40,178 nt of DNA, from NCBI GenBank assembly GCA_003584875.1, contig QVQD01000171.1:1-40178 (forward strand), given 5' to 3'. A model generated the notes under the pieces. It made no database searches. It saw nothing but the letters and a program-made list of their open reading frames with translations, and had not been told where the DNA came from. The DNA comes from Methylococcales bacterium. GTDB lineage: Bacteria > Pseudomonadota > Gammaproteobacteria > Methylococcales > Methylomonadaceae. Shown piece after piece: positions 10,629 to 20,171 of this stretch; position 1 is the first letter of the stretch; every line of letters begins with the position of its first letter. The position numbers and the translations under genes were made by a program.

Positions 10629-10851
10629 GCTTGTCTACACGCAGATTAATCCTGAAAAACTAATACTCAGCAAATGGACCTCGGTAAATCCAAAACATAA
10701 AGAAAAGCACTTTATAGTCACTGAAGTCATTAGAAATGAGCAAGAACAAATCATCGCCTGCCTATTAGAAGCAGTCATTAACCACAACCAATATGAACTT
10801 GATTGGAGAGATTTAAAAGACCTTAGCTGTTGGCTGCCAAGCTGGCGTTAA
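10621..10851 (+). CDS. TIGR02450 family Trp-rich protein
   Basis: INPEKLILSKWTSVNPKHKEKHFIVTEVI...LEAVINHNQYELDWRDLKDLSCWLPSWR matches the family layout. Start overlaps the previous stop. Confidence 0.88.
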   Translation: MNKLVYTQINPEKLILSKWTSVNPKHKEKHFIVTEVIRNEQEQIIACLLEAVINHNQYELDWRDLKDLSCWLPSWR

Positions 10852-11006
10852 ACTTTTGCCGCATAAAGCTTATCAACAAGGTTTTTAAACCATAAAGGTC
10901 TCGCTAATAATACATACATGGCAATAAAACCGACCACTGGAACGGGGGCCGTATCTAAAATCATAAGCAGTAGCAACACAAAAAAACATTTTATTCGAAG
11001 CATCAT
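10848..11006 (-). CDS. Small hydrophobic protein of 52 aa (below the ORF-track cutoff)
   Basis: Translated by hand: MMLRIKCFFVLLLLMILDTAPVPVVGFIAMYVLLARPLWFKNLVDKLYAAKV. Stop codon overlaps that of the convergent TIGR02450 gene. Confidence 0.55.
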   Translation of the reverse strand: MMLRIKCFFVLLLLMILDTAPVPVVGFIAMYVLLARPLWFKNLVDKLYAAKV

Positions 11007-11162
11007 AACTGAAGCAGTTTAATAAAATCGACATAATGAGTGGGACTATTGTTTATCATTTCATTATTTATGCTTATTGATCAATAAATATTATTTTCAA
11101 TCAAAATCGAAATATTATAATGCCTAGTCTAATGATAGCCTTGATACGAAGATTGTGATCTT

Positions 11163-11229
11163 GTAGGGGAGAATTCATTCGCCGCGTACATTCGCATGTT
11201 AAAACTAGGCGAATGTATTCCCCCCCCTA
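11163..11229. repeat. Degenerate copy of the GTAGGGGCGAATTCATTCGCC palindrome
   Basis: gtaggggagaattcattcgccgcg ... aggcgaatgtattcccccccctaa. Confidence 0.65.
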
Positions 11230-11459
11230 AAAATAAACATTAAATCCACTGCATAAGAGCACCAAATTTACATGGAACCAGTTCATTTTTAGCTAAAAAA
11301 TAACTTATCTAGTGTCAGTATAGTAATTTAATTGTATCTTGTTAGCTTTATATTTTACAATTCAAAGCGGTATATAAGTTAACCGGACGATAATTAGGCT
11401 ACACAGAACAAAAATCGGCCTCAAACTGATCACACATAAAATAATATTTGGAGGATAGT

Positions 11460-12464
11460 ATGTTTAAAATTCGTGCACTGGTAACAGCGCTAACCCTAAT
11501 AGGTTCTATTTCCGTAGCGACGGCTTGGGAAACATTACCCACTTCAGCACCCGCTCCTGCTGACAACCCAACGACAGAAGAAAAAGTTGAACTAGGCAAA
11601 ATGCTATATCATGACCCTCGCCTTTCTTCTACTGGCACTGTCTCTTGCGCCTCTTGCCACAATACTATGTTAGGTGGCGAAGACAATCGTCCTAACTCTA
11701 TGGGCGTAAATGGTCAAACCGGTGGTCGCAGCGCACCTACCGTTTGGAATTCAGCTTTTAATGCAGTTCAGTTTTGGGACGGCAGAGCTGCTAGCCTTGA
11801 AGCGCAAGCAGCAGGTCCAGTTACCAATCCTATTGAAATGGGTATGAAAAGTTGGGATGAAGTCGTTGCCCGCTTAAAAAGCATCGATGGTTACGCTAAA
11901 GCTTTTGAACTCGCATTTGGCAAGGATTCTATTTCTAAAGACAACGCGACTAAAGCTATTGCCGCTTATGAAAGAACCTTAATCACTCCTCACAGCCCTT
12001 ATGATAAATATGTCGCAGGCGATAAATCTGCTTTGACAGAACAACAAGTGCGCGGAATGAATAGTGTGCAAGAGTTGGGCTGTACTAGTTGCCATAGTGG
12101 TCCAGCATTTAATGGCCCAGGCATGTTCCAACCTTTCCCTATGCATAGCAATCCTTATTTTGCTGCCAAATATCATTTTAAAAATGATAAAGGACTAGCA
12201 GAAGTGACCAAAAAAGCCGAAGACGAACATGTATGGAAAGTCCCGACTTTACGCAATATTGCTTTAACTGCTCCTTATTTTCATAACGGTGCTGTTAAAA
12301 CTTTAGATGAAGCGGTACTCATTATGGGAAAACTGCAACTGGATAAAGATTTAAGTAAAGAGCAAGTTGCTGATATCGTGGCTTTTTTGAATAGCTTAAC
12401 AGGTGAATTCCCTAAACAAAAAATGCCAGTTTTACCTGCTACTCCTGGCACAACTTTCAACTAA
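11460..12464 (+). CDS. Di-heme cytochrome c peroxidase (CcpA/MauG family)
   Basis: Signal peptide, EEKVELGKMLYHDPRLSSTGTVSCASCHN (first CXXCH), ELGCTSCHSGPAFNGPGM (second CXXCH), VPTLRNIALTAPYFHNGAVKTLDEAV. ggagg RBS upstream. Confidence 0.95.
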   Translation: MFKIRALVTALTLIGSISVATAWETLPTSAPAPADNPTTEEKVELGKMLYHDPRLSSTGTVSCASCHNTMLGGEDNRPNSMGVNGQTGGRSAPTVWNSAFNAVQFWDGRAASLEAQAAGPVTNPIEMGMKSWDEVVARLKSIDGYAKAFELAFGKDSISKDNATKAIAAYERTLITPHSPYDKYVAGDKSALTEQQVRGMNSVQELGCTSCHSGPAFNGPGMFQPFPMHSNPYFAAKYHFKNDKGLAEVTKKAEDEHVWKVPTLRNIALTAPYFHNGAVKTLDEAVLIMGKLQLDKDLSKEQVADIVAFLNSLTGEFPKQKMPVLPATPGTTFN

Positions 12465-12486
12465 AAACTTGAAGATATAGCTTACA

Positions 12487-12523
12487 GTGGGAGCGAAATA
12501 CATGAAAATAAAGTCGCTCCCAC
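12487..12523. repeat. Hairpin GTGGGAGCGA...TCGCTCCCAC downstream of the peroxidase gene (terminator or repeat)
   Basis: 10-bp perfect inverted arms; no U-tract. Confidence 0.55.
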
Positions 12524-12985
12524 TTAACAACAAAGCTACAAATTGATTATTATTGAACTCTAGCATTGATTGGAACATATATTAGAACCAATAATCTCGG
12601 CATGGATTGCTCAGACTTAGTACCACAAAAGCCAACTACCTAAACGCTTTCAATACCTCGTAAATAAGCATAAATATTATTATGCTAAGCTGCCGATTAA
12701 ACCCCACCTAAAAAGAGTCAAAAATATTCGTTTATTATTGTGTCTCAACTTAAATTGTTAAGCTATTTAAAAGTAGAAGATTAACATCAATCGATTTCTA
12801 AAGAATCAGCCCAATAGCGTCAGAAATTTTTACACGCCAATCTGATCTATCATTCTAGTTTTTCACAAAAAACAATCCTATCTAACCATAAAAATCAAAA
12901 TCGTAACCTCATCATCCGTTGTTAAATCTCTTAAAACATAGACTTTTAAGGCCATCAAGCAATATAAAACACTGATAATTGTTAG

Positions 12986-13028
12986 CACTTTTGAATCAAT
13001 ACTAACGTCAAAAGTGTCTATTTTTTTT
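12986..13028 (+). terminator. Terminator-like hairpin CACTTTTGA/TCAAAAGTG followed by T8
   Basis: Perfect 9-bp stem 12986-12994 / 13008-13016, then tctatttttttt. Confidence 0.6.
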
Positions 13029-13115
13029 ACAACTCTGACAATCAATAACCTAAGCTTAGTCTTTATCTCAAACAGATTAATCCAATCAACTGTAACTATT
13101 AGTTTTTATTATATC

Positions 13116-13131
13116 TGGCATAAATTGTGCT
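13116..13131 (+). promoter_or_regulatory. Putative sigma-54 (-24/-12) promoter for the PEP-CTERM gene
   Basis: TGGCATAAATTGTGCT: GG-N10-GC spacing; matches TGGCAC-N5-TTGCW except at two positions; 135 bp upstream of the start codon. Confidence 0.6.
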
Positions 13132-13265
13132 TTAAACACAATGTACAGTATTTGTACCCCGGCGTCCTTACCACCAAATTCACCGGCAGTTTTAAATTGA
13201 CCTACCTTCTAACCCTAAGACAGATGCTATGTCTGTTAACGAGTTGATTACTTTTGGAGAAATCT

Positions 13266-14132
13266 ATGAATAACTTTAATAAATCGTTGCTATCACTAGC
13301 ATTAGCAGCAACTCTGACTATCACTAGCACAACCACCATGGCCTACCCTACATTCACAATAAACCCTACAAACACAGGTGTTTCAGGGGAAAGCCCATCG
13401 ACCGTCGGCGACCTAACTGGAGACAAATTGGTAGGTGGTTACAATGAAATAGTTACCTTAAATACCAACGGCACTTTTAATGCGTCAATCCTTTGGAACG
13501 CTGGACAACTCTTTGATATCGGACTTGGTAACAGTTATACACTACCAATAGGTCTGTGGTTAACAGACCAATTTAATGGCACTTTTTCTACTGTTGCAGG
13601 AACAACAACATTCCATCCAGATGGCACTAGCACTCAAAGCTCAGCTCTTAGCATTTACTATACTAGTGGAGCCACAGGAATGAACGTAGGAATCTTACCC
13701 GTTAATGGGAGTAGCGTATTTACACCAACATTTACCGGATCAACTGGCACTACACTGATAGGTACCGGACAAGAACTTGCTTGGCCCCCCTATTACGGCT
13801 CGGCACTAGGAGGCGGCACCGTTTTTGGCCAAGGCTCTTTTGCTTTAGGTACCACTCTAAGCTTAATATCAACGGCTACTAATAACTATTTCGTCGATCC
13901 AAGCCCATTTTACAATTTATCATTACAATCTGGGCAATATAATACCTTGACTTTTAAAAGCACAGACCCAGTCACTGGAAGCAATACTTTTTCAAACAAC
14001 GGCTCTGCCGACATTATATTTAGCAATGCAAGCGTACCAGAACCAACCAGCCTTGCTTTAGTAGGCTTAGGCTTACTCGGCTTAGGTGCTATTAGACGTA
14101 AAAAACAATCTAATTCATCAATACGCGCTTAG
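13266..14132 (+). CDS. PEP-CTERM sorting domain-containing secreted protein
   Basis: N-terminal signal MNNFNKSLLSLALAATLTITSTTTMA; C-terminal VPEPTSLALVGLGLLGLGAIRRKKQ. Confidence 0.95.
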   Translation: MNNFNKSLLSLALAATLTITSTTTMAYPTFTINPTNTGVSGESPSTVGDLTGDKLVGGYNEIVTLNTNGTFNASILWNAGQLFDIGLGNSYTLPIGLWLTDQFNGTFSTVAGTTTFHPDGTSTQSSALSIYYTSGATGMNVGILPVNGSSVFTPTFTGSTGTTLIGTGQELAWPPYYGSALGGGTVFGQGSFALGTTLSLISTATNNYFVDPSPFYNLSLQSGQYNTLTFKSTDPVTGSNTFSNNGSADIIFSNASVPEPTSLALVGLGLLGLGAIRRKKQSNSSIRA

Positions 14133-14300
14133 TTTTGTATTGGAAAGGGTATGGCGCTATCAAGTTAATCAGCTCTTGTGTTAACCCTTTTCACATAGTT
14201 TAAGTGAAACTTGGCGACCTTATTTATTTGAACAACTGTTGCTACTTAGCTCATATCTCCTTAGGGTGAAGTAGCATCAGTTCGATCAAGCAGGTGTAAT

Positions 14301-15440
14301 ATGCAAGACGGTGTCAGATTTTCGGCAACAGAACAAGAATTAAAAGCCTCCTATCAATTACGCTATAAAGTATACGTTGAATATATGGGACGCTTTAAAG
14401 ACATGGGCGACCATGAGCTTAAAGAATTAAAAGATGAGTATGATGACTATGCTAGAGCTGTCATTGCCGTAAAAGATGGCGCAGCCATTGGTACGCTAAG
14501 ATTGTTTTGGGGACGAGATAAAGATTTTCCACCCCTAATGATTGATGCCTATCATTTATCGCCTTTTTTAGACAAACTGGAACAACAACAGATTTGTATT
14601 GTTGAGCGACTGATGGTGGATAAACATTATCGAGGCGGGAGTGCAACTTTACGTATGTATAAAGAAGTTATGCATTTTGTACTTGATCATCATATAGAAG
14701 CGGTGTTACTGAATTGCGAACCACACCACCTTAATTCATACTTAAAACTGGGCTTTAGACCTTTTACTCAAACCTATTCTTACCCAGGGATTGGCCTTGT
14801 GATTCCGATGGTTTTAATCACCGGTGATTATGAACATCTACAACGCGTGGGGTCACCATTTTATATGTTAACTAGAGAAGAAGATTTTAGCCATTGCCGC
14901 TTTGTAAGCGTATTGCAAAACACAATTGCTCAACATCCAAGTATAGTCAGCCAAACAACTTTAGGTAAAGCAGATTTTCTTAAACAAATTTATGACAGCG
15001 CCGATCCATTGGTAACCACTGAAGCTAAAATTTTCAGTGCCCTAGATCAAGACGAAATTGAACGCATGTTAGAGAAAAGCCATATCATTGAATGCAAAAA
15101 AGGCACTCATATTATTCAGAAAGATAATGCTGCAAAAACCATGTTTATTTTGCTCTCAGGCATATTAGAAATATTACGTGACGGTCAATTACAAGCTGTT
15201 ATTTATCCTGGTGATGTTATTGGAGAAATTTCTTTTTTCTTACATGTACCAAGGACTGCCGACATTATTGCTGCGACTGAAAATGTTAAATTATTAAGCC
15301 TTGATGAAGCCTCCTTGTCGCGCTTATTAAAATACGATCATACTCTTGCCAATAAGATATTAATGAATATATGTCGCAACTTATGTACACGAGTAATGGG
15401 TACCGAAATCCAACAACTCGCCAGTAAAAGTAGCGCTTAA
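14301..15440 (+). CDS. FeeM/autoinducer-synthase-like GNAT acyltransferase fused to a C-terminal cyclic nucleotide-binding domain
   Basis: N-half: LKASYQLRYKVYVEYMG...DDYARAVIAVKDGAAIGTLRLF...CIVERLMVDKHYRGG...LKLGFRPF. C-half: AKTMFILLSGILEILRDG...YPGDVIGEISFFLHVPRTADIIAATE (cNMP phosphate-binding-cassette-like). Confidence 0.82.
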   Translation: MQDGVRFSATEQELKASYQLRYKVYVEYMGRFKDMGDHELKELKDEYDDYARAVIAVKDGAAIGTLRLFWGRDKDFPPLMIDAYHLSPFLDKLEQQQICIVERLMVDKHYRGGSATLRMYKEVMHFVLDHHIEAVLLNCEPHHLNSYLKLGFRPFTQTYSYPGIGLVIPMVLITGDYEHLQRVGSPFYMLTREEDFSHCRFVSVLQNTIAQHPSIVSQTTLGKADFLKQIYDSADPLVTTEAKIFSALDQDEIERMLEKSHIIECKKGTHIIQKDNAAKTMFILLSGILEILRDGQLQAVIYPGDVIGEISFFLHVPRTADIIAATENVKLLSLDEASLSRLLKYDHTLANKILMNICRNLCTRVMGTEIQQLASKSSA

Positions 15441-15493
15441 TATCCATTAATAAAATCAGAAATATTCGTTATATATTATTCAGGATAGTCGGC

Positions 15494-15991
15494 GTGGACA
15501 CATCAACATCTAAAAAAACAACCAATATTGATCAATGTATTCGTCAATTGAATAAAATTCATAAGCAACGTTTAGGAGCTATAGGACCTTTGTTGGGCAT
15601 GTTTCTTATTCTATTGTTTGCTTGTGCGCTATTGCCTTTGTATTTGTTTCTCATATTTTTTAATGTTGTGTACTTTTGGATACGACGACAAAAACGCATT
15701 GACTCTAAACCTTATTTTAATTTTGATCGCCATCGATTGAACCACTTACGCTTTGCCGATAAAGTCTGGTGCGAATATTGTGAGTGGGCAAATGGTTCAT
15801 TGCAATGGGCCTTAGCCATAACTAATGAAATTGAACGCCGCTATTGTCCCATCCAAAACCAATGCCATCCACATTGTGAGAAGGCAAAAAGCTGGCGTGA
15901 TGAGTTTCTAGCCTACCAACATAATCCTGAAGAGATCAATCAGTATTACCGTGAGCGGTATTTAAAAGAATCAAAATTAGACGATAGCTAA
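15494..15991 (+). CDS. Uncharacterised membrane protein with C-terminal Cys-rich segment
   Basis: GTG start; hydrophobic segment GPLLGMFLILLFACALLPLYLFLIFFNVVYFWI; then WCEYCEWANG and RYCPIQNQCHPHCEKA. Confidence 0.75.
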   Translation: MDTSTSKKTTNIDQCIRQLNKIHKQRLGAIGPLLGMFLILLFACALLPLYLFLIFFNVVYFWIRRQKRIDSKPYFNFDRHRLNHLRFADKVWCEYCEWANGSLQWALAITNEIERRYCPIQNQCHPHCEKAKSWRDEFLAYQHNPEEINQYYRERYLKESKLDDS

Positions 15992-16039
15992 GACGTCGTA
16001 TAAACATCTCTTTATTTCATCCATCAATAGGACTGTAAC

Positions 16040-16897
16040 ATGCCAACTTTTGATTATGACCTAGCTTTTTCCAGAAACCATGGCATCACTAGCGCCACCG
16101 ATCAAGCCCACTTAAAAAATGCGACCTTTGCAATTGCTGGTATGGGTGGCGTAGGAGGTGATTACTTAATTACTTTATTACGTGCAGGCATAGGGCATTT
16201 TAAGCTATCAGACTTTGACTCATTTGAAATGGCTAACTTTAATCGTCAGTATGGTGCCACCATGTCAACGGTGGGTGTTAAAAAACTGGATGTTATGATT
16301 AAGCTTGCTTTAGATATTAATCCAGATGCCCAACTAAAAACCTACGAGGAAGGCATCAATGATCAAAATGTTGATGATTTCTTAACTGGAGTCGATGTTT
16401 TTATTGATGCCGTTGAGTTTTTTGAAATCAAGATACACCGATTACTCATTAACACCTGCATGAAACGAAATATACCGGTCATCTTTGGCGTACCCATGGG
16501 CTTTGGTGTTGGTGTTTTAGTATTTAAACCAGAAGGCATGAGTTTTGACGACTACTTTAATATTAATTACAAAGATGATTTAGGCCTGCAGGCTTTGAAA
16601 ATGGCTTTGGCTGCAGCACCAGCCGGCTTTCATCTCAAATATATACTGCCTGCCGCTTTCGATCTTGATAGCCGCAAAGCACCTAGCATCTCAAGTGGCT
16701 GTAAATTGGCAACAGGTATCGTTATTAGCAAGGCGATCTTAGCTTTATTACATCCTAAAGAACTTAAATCAGTCCCTCACTACACTTGTTATGATGCTCG
16801 ATTGAATCGATTAAAAAATGGTTATTTATGGAGAGGGAACAAAAACCTGTTACAGCAATTAAAATTTTTTATGGCTCGAAAGCGACTAGGTATTTAA
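16040..16897 (+). CDS. ThiF/MoeB/E1-like adenylyltransferase family protein
   Basis: FAIAGMGGVGGDYLITLLRAGIGHFKLSDFDSFEMANFNRQYGATMSTVGVKKLDVM: GxGGxG, D, NxxRQ and K motifs of the E1 superfamily. Confidence 0.88.
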   Translation: MPTFDYDLAFSRNHGITSATDQAHLKNATFAIAGMGGVGGDYLITLLRAGIGHFKLSDFDSFEMANFNRQYGATMSTVGVKKLDVMIKLALDINPDAQLKTYEEGINDQNVDDFLTGVDVFIDAVEFFEIKIHRLLINTCMKRNIPVIFGVPMGFGVGVLVFKPEGMSFDDYFNINYKDDLGLQALKMALAAAPAGFHLKYILPAAFDLDSRKAPSISSGCKLATGIVISKAILALLHPKELKSVPHYTCYDARLNRLKNGYLWRGNKNLLQQLKFFMARKRLGI

Positions 16898-16946
16898 GAA
16901 CGCAATAGCATCACTATAAGCTTGTAGCACATCATAAGGAGCCCTA

Positions 16947-17633
16947 ATGACACTTGAATCGCAAAACCCTAACAACTCTATCGCTCAATCAAAAGGCGCT
17001 GATGCCTATCGTGACCCTTCTTGGTGGTATGACATACGAGGTTTTTTTATTTTAATGGGTACTTATCAGGTAATGATTTGGACTCACTTAGCATTTTTTG
17101 CCAAAAACCTGGGTAATAAACACCTAGAAGCCGCTATAGGTTCTGGAACTTTTCTAGCATTAACTCTACTCACTAAGAAAATACTAGGTGGCAAACTACC
17201 TGAAGAAATTATAGGTATAGACTACGCTGAACGCATGCTCCAGGGTGCCCAAATATTATTCAAAAGCAACAAAAGCGTAAAGTTAGTTCAGGCAGACCTA
17301 GGCAATATCAACTATCCTGATGCCTATTTCGATTCAGTCAATATTGCTCATTCCTTTCATGCCTTTCCTGACCCTGACAAAGTGCTTAAAGAACTGAATA
17401 GAGTTATGAAACCGAAAGCTCATCTTTATGCTGATGTTTTACTTGCGCCACGAGGAGGTTGTTTGAGACGCGCCATTGCCACACGAGTCAACCGCTTCTG
17501 TTTTAAGAAAGGCATTTTAGCTAGAACCTGTGACCCAGAAACAACTAAGGCACAATTTGAAAGCAATCACTTTAATGTGATTAACAGCTATATAAAAGGT
17601 AATACTTACCACATAATCGCGGAGAAAGATTAA
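16947..17633 (+). CDS. Class I SAM-dependent methyltransferase
   Basis: LEAAIGSGTFLALTLL, IIGIDYAERMLQGAQ, VKLVQADLGNINYPDAYFDSVNIAHSFHAFPDPDKVLKELNRVMKP. Confidence 0.88.
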   Translation: MTLESQNPNNSIAQSKGADAYRDPSWWYDIRGFFILMGTYQVMIWTHLAFFAKNLGNKHLEAAIGSGTFLALTLLTKKILGGKLPEEIIGIDYAERMLQGAQILFKSNKSVKLVQADLGNINYPDAYFDSVNIAHSFHAFPDPDKVLKELNRVMKPKAHLYADVLLAPRGGCLRRAIATRVNRFCFKKGILARTCDPETTKAQFESNHFNVINSYIKGNTYHIIAEKD

Positions 17634-17681
17634 GGCTTAAAGTCAAACAACTTAAGGCGCAGAGCTAGACTTAACTCTTCC

Positions 17682-17779
17682 CCTTTAGCCTTTCGCCTTT
17701 CGCCTTTCGCCTTTAGCCTTTCGCCTTTCGCCTTTCGCCTTTAGCCTTTAGCCTTTAGCCTTTAGCCTTTAGCCTTTAG
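17682..17779. repeat. Tandem heptamer array (CCTTTAG / CCTTTCG), 14 units
   Basis: Counted directly: 14 contiguous 7-bp units, 98 bp, alternating only A/C at position 6. Confidence 0.95.
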
Positions 17780-17795
17780 CCTGTATTAAAAAAAA

Positions 17796-17940
17796 CATAG
17801 GTATCTACACAAGTTTCTTATCGGCGTGGAAACGATAAAAAAACACCGTAGGGGCGTATGCAATACGCCCCTACGATCTTCACCACAATGTTATCGTTCG
17901 CGCGTGGGAATGCTAACAATTATTTGTGTAGATACCTATG
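17796..17940. mobile_element. CATAGGTATC-family MITE, copy 2 (short form, 145 bp)
   Basis: cataggtatctacacaa ... ttgtgtagatacctatg perfect 17-bp TIRs; central perfect palindrome gtaggggcgtatgcaatacgcccctac. Confidence 0.85.
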
Positions 17941-17993
17941 AACTAAAAGAGAGCTTAAGCCAAACTGTCGCGCATTAAACTAGTAGCCGATTG

Positions 17994-20005
<2,012 letters not shown>

Positions 20006-20080
20006 TACGGATGTCGGACTAAGTTAAAGGATAATGCTTCAGATTGCAAGCAAGACCCATGCAGACAACAATAAAACCAT

Positions 20081-20111
20081 GATTAGCCCTTATAACTTAT
20101 AGGGGCTAATC
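20081..20111 (-). terminator. Long hairpin between galU and the thiC leader, probable galU terminator
   Basis: GATTAGCCC-t-TATAA-c-TTATA-g-GGGCTAATC; 31-nt near-perfect palindrome. Confidence 0.5.
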
Positions 20112-20171
20112 ATCAACAACGATAATTGAATTACGCTTAATATTCTTAGCAACTTTTATTCAAAATTAATG

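Noticed and set aside
13014-13247. 77-aa plus-strand ORF upstream of the PEP-CTERM gene
   Set aside because: Overlaps the T-tract and the putative sigma-54 promoter; composition is non-coding-like.
14142-14156. Second possible sigma-54 site (TGGAAAGGGTATGGC) before the acyltransferase gene
   Set aside because: Keeps GG-N10-GC but matches the consensus poorly elsewhere, and overlaps a GGAAAGGGT/ACCCTTTTC hairpin more likely to be the PEP-CTERM gene's 3' end.
17682-17779. Possible CRISPR array
   Set aside because: Contiguous 7-bp tandem units with no spacers and no cas genes in the window.
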